This document shows positions 16,130-25,246 of a DNA stretch of 64,000 nucleotides, piece after piece (position 1 is the first letter of the stretch; each line of letters begins with the position of its first letter). This DNA is from Marinobacter halotolerans. GTDB lineage: Bacteria > Pseudomonadota > Gammaproteobacteria > Pseudomonadales > Oleiphilaceae. The DNA lies in the NCBI RefSeq assembly GCF_008795985.1, contig NZ_VMHP01000001.1:1736001-1800000 (forward strand), in the 5' to 3' direction. The notes beneath the pieces are model-generated. The model did not search any database, was not told where the DNA came from, and worked only from the letters and a program-made list of their open reading frames with translations. Made by a program: the position numbers and the translations under genes.

Positions 16130-17572
16130 ATGAGCAGCCAAAAGCACACCGTGGAGAAGATCGGCGGCACCTCAATGAGTAACTACGAGGCAGTTCGCGA
16201 CAACATCATCATTGGTGACCGTAAGAAAGAAGATCTTTACCAGCGCATTTTTGTTGTCTCCGCCTACGGCGGGGTTACCGATGAACTGCTGGAACACAAG
16301 AAAACCGGCGAGCCCGGAGTTTATGCCTTGTTTGCCGATGCGGAATCGGACTGGGCCTGGGGCGATGACCTCACCAAACTGGTCAAGTTCCTGACGGACA
16401 AGAACGCGGATCTGTTTCATGACCCGATGCTCAAGCAGCAGGCGGATCAGTTCATCACAGATCGTATTGAAGGCGTTCGGGGTTGCCTGATCGACTTGCA
16501 GCGGCTTTGTTCCTACGGGCAGTTCCAGCTTGAGGAACACCTGCTGACCGTGCGCGAAATGCTGGCAGGTATTGGCGAGGCCCACAGTGCGTTCAATACC
16601 GCGCTCAAGCTTCAGCAGGAAGGTATCAACGCCCGGTTCGTAGATCTGACCGGCTGGCGGGATTCGGAACTGCTGCCACTGGATCAGAAGCTTAAGCAGG
16701 CATTTGATGCGGTGGATCTGACCCGTGAGCTGCCTATTGTCACCGGCTACGCTCAGTGTCAGGAAGGGCTGATGCGCACCTTTGACCGGGGCTACAGTGA
16801 GATGACATTCAGCCGTGTAGCGGTCATTACCGACGCACGCGAGGCCATCATCCACAAGGAATACCACCTGAGCTCGGCCGACCCCAATATTGTTGGTGCC
16901 GACAAGGTTGTACCCCTGGGCCGCACCAACTATGACGTGGCGGACCAGCTGGCCAACCTGGGAATGGAAGCCATTCACCCCAAAGCGGGTAAGGGCCTGC
17001 GTCAGAATGAAACACCGCTGCGCGTTATGAACACCTTCGAGCCGGAACACACCGGTACGCTGATCACCGGCGATTACGTCAGTGAGGTGCCGCAGGTGGA
17101 GATTATTGCCGGCGCCAAAGGTGTCTTCGCCATTGAGGTGTTCGACCAGAACATGCAGGGCGAGCCCGGTTCCGACCGTCGTATTCTGGACGTTCTTAGC
17201 CGCTATAAAGTGCGGTTTATGGCCAAGGATACCAACGCCAACACCATTACCCACTACGTGGGCAGCACCCTCAAACACGTGAAGCGTGTAGTCAAGATGC
17301 TGAAGGAAGAGTTCCCGAACGCCGAGGTCAACACCCGCAAGGTGGCCCTGGTCTCCGCCATTGGCAGTGACATGAAGGTGCCCGGTATCCTGGCGCGTTC
17401 GGTCAAAGCCCTTGCGGATGAGAGCATCAGTGTTCTTGCCATGCATCAGTGCATGCGTCAGGTCGACATGCAGTTTGTGGTGGATGAAGACGATTACGAG
17501 AAAGCCATCGTGGCGCTTCACGCTGTTCTGATAGAGCCCCACAATCACGAGTACGCCATCGTCGCCGCTTGA
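16130..17572 (+). CDS. Ectoine-associated aspartate kinase
   Basis: Aspartokinase phosphorylates L-aspartate, the first step toward aspartate semialdehyde and diaminobutyrate. The 480-residue protein has the kinase start VEKIGGTSMSNYEAV, an internal FDRGYSEMTFSRVAV, VITDAREA and GMEAIHPKAG, and two C-terminal ACT domains (VEIIAGAKGVFAIEVFDQ; VALVSAIGSDMKVPGILARS). The inserted N-terminal region (YALFADAESDWAWGDDL) and overall pattern match the Ask_Ect isozyme linked to ectoine clusters, thought to escape normal feedback inhibition. Probably cotranscribed with ectA. Confidence 0.92.
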   Translation: MSSQKHTVEKIGGTSMSNYEAVRDNIIIGDRKKEDLYQRIFVVSAYGGVTDELLEHKKTGEPGVYALFADAESDWAWGDDLTKLVKFLTDKNADLFHDPMLKQQADQFITDRIEGVRGCLIDLQRLCSYGQFQLEEHLLTVREMLAGIGEAHSAFNTALKLQQEGINARFVDLTGWRDSELLPLDQKLKQAFDAVDLTRELPIVTGYAQCQEGLMRTFDRGYSEMTFSRVAVITDAREAIIHKEYHLSSADPNIVGADKVVPLGRTNYDVADQLANLGMEAIHPKAGKGLRQNETPLRVMNTFEPEHTGTLITGDYVSEVPQVEIIAGAKGVFAIEVFDQNMQGEPGSDRRILDVLSRYKVRFMAKDTNANTITHYVGSTLKHVKRVVKMLKEEFPNAEVNTRKVALVSAIGSDMKVPGILARSVKALADESISVLAMHQCMRQVDMQFVVDEDDYEKAIVALHAVLIEPHNHEYAIVAA

Positions 17573-17610
17573 TATTGCGGCGCCGCTGGCTCCCGCCGAC
17601 AAAGCAATCC

Positions 17611-17663
17611 AGCTCAGGCCCGTTTGCGTATTTTTAACTAAACACGTGATCGGAACCTGAGCT
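17611..17663 (+). promoter_or_regulatory. Inverted repeat abutting the sigma-factor start codon
   Basis: AGCTCAGG (17611-17618) and CCTGAGCT (17656-17663) are perfect complements, and the second arm ends at the base before the ATG. The stem would hold the ribosome-binding region (GGAA at 17652-17655) in or beside the loop. It could be a protein operator or an RNA structure controlling translation of the sigma factor. Function is inferred from position only. Confidence 0.35.
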
Positions 17664-18662
17664 ATGAGTGAACTACAAAGCCTGGGGCCGTCTCCGACAC
17701 AAGCCCGCACAGACGATCCCGAATCCCTCGTCGGGCTTTACTTCAGGGATGCGTCCCGCTATCAACTGCTGAGCGATGTGGCTGAGAAAAAGCTCTCCCG
17801 TCGTCTTTCCTTCTGCTACCGGGTGCTTAGCCGGGAGCTTGCCCTTCCGTCGGACACCCCACAGACCTATCGGGAAGTCGTCGGTAGTCTCGGTGATGCT
17901 TGTGCCTTCTCGACGCGGTGTCGTCGAGCCTGGCAGCTGGCATCAGCGAGCAGGCGTCTGCTGATCCAGAGCAACCTTCGCCTGGCCGTCCACATTGCTC
18001 GTCGATATTCCAATCGCGGAATTCCGATGACTGACGTCATACAGGACGCCAACGTTGGACTGATCAAAGCCGTGGAGCGTTTCGACCCCACCAAGGGCTT
18101 CCGCTTTTCCACCTATGCGTACTGGTGGATCAGCGAAGAGGTCAAGCGGTGTATGAAGCGCGGTGTCCGCCTGGTACATACGCCGGAAAACGTCGTGGAC
18201 GAGATCCGTTTGCTACAGAAAGCATCGCTAGCGCTGAACCAGACCCTGGGGCGTATGCCTTCCCAGTCTGAGCTGGCGGAGGAGATAGAAGTGTCCCCGT
18301 CCCGGGTGGGTGAGCTGCGCGCGCTGGCCATTGCCGAGCTGTCGGTGGATTCCCCGCTGTCTTCCGGGGGTGACGTTACGCTGGGTGACAGCCTCAGCGC
18401 GAGTGAAGGGTCGGCGCCTGACCATGATATGGCCGATCGTGACCGTAAGCGCACATTAGCGACCCTGCTGGCGGAGTTGAACGAGCGTGAAAAGGACGTG
18501 TTGTCCCGCCGGTTTGGCCTTGGCTTGCCAGAGCCGGAAACCCTTCAGGTTATTTCGGATGACCTGGGCATAAGTCGGGAGAGAGTACGTCAGATAGAAA
18601 AAGGCGCAATCAGGAAACTGAAAAGCCGCTTTGATAATCCGGAAGATGTTTTTTTCAGCTGA
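17664..18662 (+). CDS. Sigma-70 family RNA polymerase sigma factor (RpoS/RpoD-like group)
   Basis: The 332-residue sigma factor has region 1.2 (ESLVGLYFRDASRYQLLSD), region 2 (LIQSNLRLAVHIARRYSNRG; DVIQDANVGLIKAVERFDPT; FRFSTYAYWWISEEVKR), region 3 (LGRMPSQSELAEEI), and region 4 (LNEREKDVLSRRFGL; ISRERVRQIEKGAIRKLKSR). It lacks the long region 1.1 and the non-conserved insert of RpoD, and lacks the RpoH-specific box, so it is a group-2-like alternative sigma. It lies 91 bp after the ectoine aspartokinase; a stress or osmotic role is plausible but not shown. Confidence 0.86.
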   Translation: MSELQSLGPSPTQARTDDPESLVGLYFRDASRYQLLSDVAEKKLSRRLSFCYRVLSRELALPSDTPQTYREVVGSLGDACAFSTRCRRAWQLASASRRLLIQSNLRLAVHIARRYSNRGIPMTDVIQDANVGLIKAVERFDPTKGFRFSTYAYWWISEEVKRCMKRGVRLVHTPENVVDEIRLLQKASLALNQTLGRMPSQSELAEEIEVSPSRVGELRALAIAELSVDSPLSSGGDVTLGDSLSASEGSAPDHDMADRDRKRTLATLLAELNEREKDVLSRRFGLGLPEPETLQVISDDLGISRERVRQIEKGAIRKLKSRFDNPEDVFFS

Positions 18663-18672
18663 GGCGCCTGCC

Positions 18673-19116
18673 TCAGCTGAACAAGACCAGTCCTGCCACA
18701 ATCTGGCAGACCACCACCACTGAAGTAAGCCCCAGCCGCAGTCGCAGATACCATTCCGGCCAGTAGGCCCTCATCCAGCGGGCGTCAACGACGTAGAGGC
18801 CCAGATAAGCAAGCGTATACAGAGCCACCTGGCCGGCGGGTGACAGAAGCAGGCCGATGCCCGCCGACAGGAAAAACAGCTGGCTGAGCAGCATGGTCAT
18901 TAGTGGAGAAAGGGGATAACAGCGGTTGTCCAGCTGCATGGCCAGCGGCCAGTAAATACCCGCCATGAACGCCAGTATGCCCGCACTGTAAATATAGAAA
19001 TAGTGCAGCAGGTCCAGCGTGTTCTGCGACATGGTGAACAGCAGCACAATCGCAGTGAGGAACGGAATCAGCCCCAGAATGCCAACCAGAATCGCCAGAC
19101 GGGCGACCGCAATCAC
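18673..19116 (-). CDS. DUF3429 integral membrane protein
   Basis: The 147-residue protein has about five hydrophobic helices. The family hallmark is a short AxAILAFMAGIYWPLAMQL-like stretch (YSAGILAFMAGIYWPLAMQL at about residues 43-62), followed by more membrane segments and a W-rich turn (DARWMRAYWPEWYLRLR). Function is unknown. The GTG start overlaps the stop of the DUF6482 gene in a GTGA, so translation is coupled. Last gene of the apparent pdxH-tag operon. Confidence 0.83.
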   Translation of the reverse strand: MIAVARLAILVGILGLIPFLTAIVLLFTMSQNTLDLLHYFYIYSAGILAFMAGIYWPLAMQLDNRCYPLSPLMTMLLSQLFFLSAGIGLLLSPAGQVALYTLAYLGLYVVDARWMRAYWPEWYLRLRLGLTSVVVVCQIVAGLVLFS

Positions 19117-19418
19117 GAGTTCTGCCCCTGCACCCTGATTCTCATGGGCTCAACGGTGGACGGCTCCATACCCACCATTTCATGGTAGGCGGATGGGTGG
19201 ACCACCTCGGTTGCCGTAATTCGGAAAGAACCGAGAGTGTCCTGAATCTGCCAGCTGCTCCGAAACAGGCGGGTTTTTCCATCCTTACCGGACAACAGGT
19301 GGTAGTCGCCATCGATTACCAGTCGTGCCATGTATTGCTGGCCTTCCAGGGAAATAATTTCCAGCAGATCGATGGTCAGATCCGCTGTTTGCTTGAGTTC
19401 GTCTAGAGTAATTCGCAC
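19113..19418 (-). CDS. DUF6482-like small protein
   Basis: This small cytoplasmic protein of 101 residues starts RITLDELKQTADLTIDLLEI after the initiator and contains repeated beta-type segments (GQQYMARLVIDGDYHLL; TRLFRSSWQIQDTLGSF). It resembles the DUF6482 family, which has no known function. The frame is open to 19553, but that would overlap the end of tag. GTG 19418 has GGAG six bases upstream and gives the family-size protein. Cotranscribed with tag upstream and DUF3429 downstream. Confidence 0.7.
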   Translation of the reverse strand: MRITLDELKQTADLTIDLLEIISLEGQQYMARLVIDGDYHLLSGKDGKTRLFRSSWQIQDTLGSFRITATEVVHPSAYHEMVGMEPSTVEPMRIRVQGQNS

Positions 19419-19513
19419 GGGCGACTCCGGGAAATGTGCTGCCGGGGGATTTACGACCGATAGATTATTTAAGATCAGTCGATAGTCTGGACCACTTGTC
19501 TTTTCGCCGGATT

Positions 19514-20092
19514 TCAGGGCGCCATGGCGCGGCACTGGGCATGACGGGGGCAATACACCAGATGGTCATTCACCATGCCAGTAGCCTGCATGAACGCGTA
19601 AACAATGGTGGGGCCGACAAAGTTGAAGCCTCTGCGCTTCAGGGCCTTTGACATGGCCTGAGCCTCTTCGGTGAAAACCGGTACGTCTGCAAAGGCTTGC
19701 CAGCGGTTCTGTATAGGTTCTCCGCCCACAAAGGACCAAAGAAAATCACTGAACGCGGTACCCTCAGAGGTGAGTTCCAGATAGCCCCGGGCGTTGCGAA
19801 TAATGGATTCAACCTTGAGCCGGTTACGGATGATGCCGGGGTCCTGGAGTAGGGACTGGATTTTCTGTTCGTCGTACCGGACGATGCACTCCGGGTCGAA
19901 GCCGTCATAGGCGGCGCGATAGGTTCCCTGTTTTTTGAGGATGGTGAGCCAGCTCAGCCCCGCCTGCTGGCCGTCCAGACAGAGTTTCTCGAACAGCGCC
20001 AGGCTGTCGTATTCCGGCACGCCCCAGACATTGTCGTGGTAGGCCACGTAGATGGGGTCATCGCCACACCAAGGGCATCGCTGCTCTTGCAT
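19514..20092 (-). CDS. tag: DNA-3-methyladenine glycosylase I
   Basis: Tag removes 3-methyladenine from alkylated DNA. The 192-residue protein contains RCPWCGDDPIYVAYHDNVWG at the N-terminus with the zinc cysteine, YDSLALFEKLCLDGQQAGLSWLTIL, and the C-terminal HLVYCPRHAQC zinc ligands (H, C). The helix-hairpin-helix-like middle and length match E. coli Tag. It begins 23 bp after pdxH on the same strand. Confidence 0.94.
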   Translation of the reverse strand: MQEQRCPWCGDDPIYVAYHDNVWGVPEYDSLALFEKLCLDGQQAGLSWLTILKKQGTYRAAYDGFDPECIVRYDEQKIQSLLQDPGIIRNRLKVESIIRNARGYLELTSEGTAFSDFLWSFVGGEPIQNRWQAFADVPVFTEEAQAMSKALKRRGFNFVGPTIVYAFMQATGMVNDHLVYCPRHAQCRAMAP

Positions 20093-20115
20093 AATCCTTC
20101 CTTGAAGTTTGCGTG

Positions 20116-20775
20116 TCAGGGCTGCAGGCGCTCAATGGTCCAACCGTCGCCCTTGCGGACATACTCGAACCGGTCGTGAAGGCGGCTTGGCCGGCCCTGC
20201 CAGAACTCAATGCGCTCGGGAATCACCCGGTAACCGCCCCAGAAATCCGGCAGTGGCACCTCCCCGTCGCTGAACTTCCGTTTCATCTCCGCCACCTTCT
20301 GTTCCAGCAGGCCGCGGGAGTTAATGGCTTTGCTCTGCTCAGAGACCCAGGCGCCGATCTGGCTGCCCCGTGGCCTGGACGCAAAGTAGCGCAGCGATTC
20401 TGTTTTACTGACTTTCTCAACGCCACCCTGGATTTTTACCTGCCGGTTCAGGCCCAGCCAGGGAAATAGCAGTGCCGCCCGCGGATTGTCTGCAAGCTCG
20501 GCGGCTTTGCGGCTGCCGTAGTTGGTGTAGAACACGAAACCGGTGTCGTCGAAGTATTTCAGTAAGACCGTCCGGATGTCCGGCATGCCGTCGGCGCCAG
20601 CTGTTGCCAGCGACATGGCATTGGGTTCCAGGATGCCGGCGGCTCGGGCCTCCTCGAACCATCGCTCGAACTGCTGTACGGGATTGTTATCCAGTGCCTC
20701 CCGGTCCAGGCCTGCACTTTCAAAATCACGCCGCATATCTCCAATGTCCACAGGTACCGCCTCTCTTTGTTTCAT
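20116..20775 (-). CDS. pdxH: Pyridoxamine 5'-phosphate oxidase
   Basis: PdxH oxidises pyridoxine or pyridoxamine 5'-phosphate to pyridoxal 5'-phosphate using FMN and oxygen. The 219-residue sequence contains [33 protein letters not shown], the FMN-binding [21 protein letters not shown] and [31 protein letters not shown], and the C-terminal [17 protein letters not shown] with ERLQP at the end. The open frame extends to 21105, but the ATG at 20775 gives the normal length. Heads a minus-strand operon with tag, and is divergent from the MHYT gene. Confidence 0.93.
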   Translation of the reverse strand: MKQREAVPVDIGDMRRDFESAGLDREALDNNPVQQFERWFEEARAAGILEPNAMSLATAGADGMPDIRTVLLKYFDDTGFVFYTNYGSRKAAELADNPRAALLFPWLGLNRQVKIQGGVEKVSKTESLRYFASRPRGSQIGAWVSEQSKAINSRGLLEQKVAEMKRKFSDGEVPLPDFWGGYRVIPERIEFWQGRPSRLHDRFEYVRKGDGWTIERLQP

Positions 20776-20957
20776 CAAATCCACGGACAGGGTATCCAGT
20801 TCAGTGCGCCCTGTCAGTTCACCAGAATGCCTCCGGCCGGTTACAAAAGGAAAAGAAATTTTGTGAAACGAATCACACAACGCACCCGTATGTATTTCCG
20901 ATTCGAAAGCCCGGCATTTTCCGGCCGGTGAAAAAAAAACCGAAAAGGTAAGTAACG

Positions 20958-22229
20958 ATGTTAGCGAATTATGATTTATCGCTGGTGACCGCCTCCTTTG
21001 TTGTGGCCGTCTTTGCCGCATATACAGCTCTGTATTTCGGCGCCAGGCTGAAAGATACCAAGGGCGGTGCTCGTATGATCTGGCTGGGCATTGGTGCCCT
21101 GGCAATGGGCACTGGCGTGTGGACCATGCACTTCGTGGGCATGCGCGCCAGCCCGATGATGGCCGAGATGACCTATGGGGCTGGCCTCACAACCGTATCC
21201 TGGCTGGCAGCGCTGGTTGCTTCCGGCATTGCGCTCCATCTGATTGGCCGTGAAACACTGTCGCCCACGCTGTTAATTGTGGCGAGTGTCGCCATGGCGG
21301 CCGGTATCGTCACCATGCACTATCTCGGCATGTACGCCATGAATATGTCGCTGCCGCCGGTGTTCGACGTGCTGTGGCTGACCATATCGATTGTCATCGC
21401 ACTGGTAGCGTCAGGTGCCGCGCTGGCGATTTGCCGCAGGGTTGGTGAGGAAACCGGCAACAAGGCTCTGGCTCTGCAACTGGTATCTGCTCTGGTGATG
21501 GCCACAGCGATCTGCGGCATGCACTACACCGGCATGCTGGGTATGAACTACCCGGAAGCGGCGGTGCCGGCGGCGGATAACGCGCTGGGCGGTGATTTTC
21601 TGGGGCTACCCCTGGCTGGCCTCTGCACCCTTTTGCTGGCACTTTCGATATTTGTCACGGGCCTGGACATCAATGCCCGTCGACAGGCCAGAGAGCAGGC
21701 GGAACAGGAACAGCAATGGGTGGAATCGGCAGCGTTTACCGATAGCAGTACCGGCCTGCCTAACCGCTCAGCGCTCGAACAGCGGGTGCTCGACCGGATT
21801 GCCAGTAAAGAGGGCACGGCAACCTTCGCATTGATTTACCTGGATATCGCCAATTACCGGGATATGTCTGTGGAACAGGATGCCCGTACGCTGGAGCATA
21901 CGGTGCAGTACATCGCCCGACAGGTTGTGGCCTGCCTGGATGAGGGTGTGTTCCTGGCGCGGTATTCCAGCAGTGCATTCATTGCACTGGTTGATAACCC
22001 CCAGAGTGGCGCTCACCAGTTCATGTATAAGCGCCTGCGCAAACTTGAAGGCTTGAAAACCGAAGCTGGCGGGCCGGTTTTATGGCGCGCCGGACAGTCG
22101 CTCTACCCGGATACCGGGCATTCCAGCCGCCGTCTGATCAGGGCCGCCATGGTGGCGCACTCCCTCGAGGACGTGGGTTCTTTCGACAACCTGTCAGACG
22201 ATCCCAACCTGATCCGCACCGGCTCATAA
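20958..22229 (+). CDS. MHYT-domain membrane sensor with degenerate GGDEF domain
   Basis: The 423-residue protein begins with seven membrane helices holding three MHYT repeats (TMHFVGM at about residue 55, TMHYLGM at 116, GMHYTGM at 193), proposed to bind copper and sense gases such as O2, CO or NO. A coiled linker ([14 protein letters not shown]) leads to a GGDEF-type domain that keeps [16 protein letters not shown] and [12 protein letters not shown], but the catalytic GGDEF is replaced by [13 protein letters not shown]. It is therefore expected not to make cyclic di-GMP and may act as a receptor or scaffold. Confidence 0.86.
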   Translation: MLANYDLSLVTASFVVAVFAAYTALYFGARLKDTKGGARMIWLGIGALAMGTGVWTMHFVGMRASPMMAEMTYGAGLTTVSWLAALVASGIALHLIGRETLSPTLLIVASVAMAAGIVTMHYLGMYAMNMSLPPVFDVLWLTISIVIALVASGAALAICRRVGEETGNKALALQLVSALVMATAICGMHYTGMLGMNYPEAAVPAADNALGGDFLGLPLAGLCTLLLALSIFVTGLDINARRQAREQAEQEQQWVESAAFTDSSTGLPNRSALEQRVLDRIASKEGTATFALIYLDIANYRDMSVEQDARTLEHTVQYIARQVVACLDEGVFLARYSSSAFIALVDNPQSGAHQFMYKRLRKLEGLKTEAGGPVLWRAGQSLYPDTGHSSRRLIRAAMVAHSLEDVGSFDNLSDDPNLIRTGS

Positions 22230-22342
22230 CGGCTTCGGCTGACAAAGCGGCCTGCGGAAGACTATCCTGTACACAGTGAATGGAAACAAAGAGGGCACCA
22301 ACCGGCGCCCTCTCCGCTATTCAGGTACAGGAGTGTCTGGTT

Positions 22343-25234
22343 TTGGCCCGAAAGTTATCTGTTATCGCCCTGATTCTGGTTGTGCTCTACGCTCTTGCCG
22401 GGTTCGTGGTATTGCCATGGTGGCTCGAGCGAGCGATTCCCGAGCGCCTGGAACAGCATATGGGCTGGCAGGGAACGGTTGAAAGCGTCAACGTCAATCC
22501 GTTTGCCATGAGCATTGAAATGGCCGGGCTGAACGCACAAGACGGCGAAGGCGAGCGGGTACTGGCGTTTGAGCGAATGTACGCCAATCTGGGTTTTCTG
22601 AGGCTGGCGACCGGCATCGTCGCCCTGGAGAATTTCGAGCTGGATGGACCCTTTGCCCGCCTGGATCTGCAGGAAGATTACAGCATCAATCTTGTTCGGG
22701 ACTGGCGCGCCAACAACCCGCCTGCGCAGAACCAGCCTCAGCCTGGCGCCGAGCCATCCGACCCGGTAAAAGTCTATCTTGACCGGTTCCGGGTCACCGG
22801 CGGCGAGGTGCTTTTCCGGGATTTCAGCTACGAAGAACCTGAAAAGTTCCAGATAGCCCCTCTGGATCTTGCCCTGAACGATCTGGCGACCTGGCCCAGA
22901 GAAGACGGGCCCAGTGCTTATTATCTGAAAGCCGCGATCGGTAGCCAAACGGTTGAATGGGACGGGGACCTCAGCCTCACGCCGCTTTACTCCTCCGGTA
23001 CCCTGCGGATTGCTGATGTTGCACATAGCACTCTGGCCCACTTCCTCAGACCCTATCTTCCCTACTCCCTGAAGAGTGGCACCCTGACCGTCAGCTCTGA
23101 CTACGAGCTGCAGTCCACGGAGCAATTCTCTTTTTCCACCTCCGGCGGCGAAGTGACCATTACCGATCTGGCTCTGGCCATGACTGCCGACAGCGACACC
23201 GAACTGTTACGATCCGACCGGCTCCAGATTCCCGGGGTCCAGTTTGATCTGATTAACCGCCAGTTATCGGTTGGTACGGTGGCGCTGGAGAAGCTTTTGC
23301 TCAATCTCCAGCGCAATGAGGCCGGAGTTCTGAACCTGATGGAGCCTTTTGAAGGTGATGAAACCTCGCCAGCTCCGGCTTCGGGGTCTGATCAGTCTCC
23401 TTTCCGGTGGACTGTTGGCGGCGTGGAGCTGACCGGCGGAACGGTGAACTGGGTTGATCAGCAGCCCGGCAGTGCCGCCGAACTGAGCGCCCAACAGCTG
23501 GATGTGACCATCGGGCAACTGTCCCACAAACTGGGGGAACCGGTGGATTACAAGGCCGGGCTGACACTGGCATCCGGTGGCCGGATTAATCTGAGCGGCC
23601 AGACCACCTTGCAGCCTTTTACCCTGGAAGCCGGCATCAGCGTTGCTGATCTGAACCTGGTACCCCTGAGCCCCTACCTCAGTAGCGCCACCAATCTCTT
23701 GCTGCAGGATGGACTGCTGGGTGTCGACGGCAATCTCGACCTGGACAACCAGCAGCCACCGCTGACCGGAACCTTTGCCGGCACCGCTCAGCTTTCCTCG
23801 CTGAGTGTCCGGCTTGAGGATTCGGGCGAGTCATTACTCGCCTGGCAAAACCTGCGTCTGGACCCGGTAGAGTACAACCTCGAACCCGCGCGACTGGAAA
23901 TCGGCACCCTCACCCTGTCGAACCCCAATATGACTGTGGTCCGTGAAGCGGGTGGCGCGCATAACGTGGCGAAGATCATGTCCGGTACCGAGTCAGCGAC
24001 AACCACGGAGGCCGCGTCCGGGGAGGGTTCGGATGCGGACAGCCAGGGGTTCATTTTCCGGATTGGCCAGATTCTGTTGGAAAGCGGTCAGGTTTCCTAT
24101 GCTGATCGCACCCTGGAGCCGGTGTTCTCCACAACGTTTGATCAGTTGAACGGGTCTGTCACCGGTCTGAGCAACGTAAAGCCGCAGACCGGCAAGCTGT
24201 CGCTTCAGGGCCGGGTGGGAGACGTGGCCAGTCTCAAGCTCAACGGCACAATAGGCACCCTGGGCACAGAGGACGAGAATAACCTGATGCTTAAGCTGGA
24301 TGGCGCCTCCATGCCGGCGCTCTCTCCCTACCTGAGTCAGTATCTGGGGTACGTGGTTGACAGCGGTAAGCTGACTCTGGATCTGGATTACAAACTGGTT
24401 GGCTCAAGAATCGATGCGTCCAATCGTGTGCTGATTGACCGCCTGGAACTGGGCGCGCCGGTGGCCAGTGAAAATGCCGTGAACGCGCCGGTCAAGCTCG
24501 GCCTGGCGCTGCTGCGCAACAACGAGGGCGTCATTGAGGTGATGCTACCGATCCAGGGTGATCTTGAGAGTCCGGATTTCAACATCGGGCCGGTCATTGC
24601 CCGAACCTTTGTGAATCTGATTGCCAAAGCGGCCACCTCGCCTTTCAGTATGCTGGGTTCACTGGCCGATATGACGGGTCTGACCGGCGAGGAACTTGGC
24701 TATGTCAGCTTCCAGCCGGGCAAGGTCGCGTTGGCCTCCGGTGGTGAACAAAAGCTGCAGGCCTTGTCAGAGGCGCTGACCAAACGCCCCTCCCTGCTGC
24801 TGAAGGTTCGCGGGGCGGCCTCGCCAGAGGTGGACGGGCAATTTCTGCGCCGTCAGAAACTGGCGGAGCAACTGGAGATGAGTGAGCTGTCTTCAGCGGC
24901 GGGCCGTATCGATCGCCTTGAATCCCGGTATAGGGACGCCGGTTTTGAGCAATCACTGGACGCTTTCCGGCAGCAGGTTGCCGGAACCCAGAGCGGCGAA
25001 CCGGACGACTCGGCCTGGGAGCAGGCGCTGGTCAACCGCCTGTTGTCGCAGGTTGAACTGGCGCCGGAGGTGCTGACCGAGCTGGCCAGGCAGCGCGGGG
25101 TCTGGTTAAGCAACACCTTGCGGGAAGACCTCGATGTGCCGGAAGACCAGCTATTTCTGCTTGAGCCCCAGCAGCAGGCGGAACAGAGCAGCGAGGGCGC
25201 GGTGAAGGTCAATTTCGAGCTCGAAGCCCGTTAG
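22343..25234 (+). CDS. DUF748 (AsmA-like) large envelope protein
   Basis: This is a very large protein (about 963 aa) with an N-terminal membrane anchor (LSVIALILVVLYALAGFVVL) followed by an all-beta repetitive body with AsmA/DUF748-type segments: repeats such as TVEWDGDLSLTPLYSSGTLR, FSLQGR- and LSGQTTLQPF-like strands, and LELGAPVASENAVNAPVKLG near the end. The last 150 residues (LLKVRGAASPEVDGQFLRRQ) resemble the OmpA-like tail seen in this family. AsmA-like proteins span the periplasm and are linked to phospholipid transport. TTG 22343 has AGGAG at a proper distance; the ATG at 22280 has none. Confidence 0.83.
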   Translation: MARKLSVIALILVVLYALAGFVVLPWWLERAIPERLEQHMGWQGTVESVNVNPFAMSIEMAGLNAQDGEGERVLAFERMYANLGFLRLATGIVALENFELDGPFARLDLQEDYSINLVRDWRANNPPAQNQPQPGAEPSDPVKVYLDRFRVTGGEVLFRDFSYEEPEKFQIAPLDLALNDLATWPREDGPSAYYLKAAIGSQTVEWDGDLSLTPLYSSGTLRIADVAHSTLAHFLRPYLPYSLKSGTLTVSSDYELQSTEQFSFSTSGGEVTITDLALAMTADSDTELLRSDRLQIPGVQFDLINRQLSVGTVALEKLLLNLQRNEAGVLNLMEPFEGDETSPAPASGSDQSPFRWTVGGVELTGGTVNWVDQQPGSAAELSAQQLDVTIGQLSHKLGEPVDYKAGLTLASGGRINLSGQTTLQPFTLEAGISVADLNLVPLSPYLSSATNLLLQDGLLGVDGNLDLDNQQPPLTGTFAGTAQLSSLSVRLEDSGESLLAWQNLRLDPVEYNLEPARLEIGTLTLSNPNMTVVREAGGAHNVAKIMSGTESATTTEAASGEGSDADSQGFIFRIGQILLESGQVSYADRTLEPVFSTTFDQLNGSVTGLSNVKPQTGKLSLQGRVGDVASLKLNGTIGTLGTEDENNLMLKLDGASMPALSPYLSQYLGYVVDSGKLTLDLDYKLVGSRIDASNRVLIDRLELGAPVASENAVNAPVKLGLALLRNNEGVIEVMLPIQGDLESPDFNIGPVIARTFVNLIAKAATSPFSMLGSLADMTGLTGEELGYVSFQPGKVALASGGEQKLQALSEALTKRPSLLLKVRGAASPEVDGQFLRRQKLAEQLEMSELSSAAGRIDRLESRYRDAGFEQSLDAFRQQVAGTQSGEPDDSAWEQALVNRLLSQVELAPEVLTELARQRGVWLSNTLREDLDVPEDQLFLLEPQQQAEQSSEGAVKVNFELEAR

Positions 25235-25246
25235 GCGGCTGGGTAG

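Noticed and set aside
16172..17710. 512-codon open frame on the minus strand
   Set aside because: Antisense of the aspartokinase gene; no domain or ribosome site.
20776..21105. N-terminal extension of pdxH
   Set aside because: Would overlap the divergent MHYT gene; normal PdxH length is reached from 20775.
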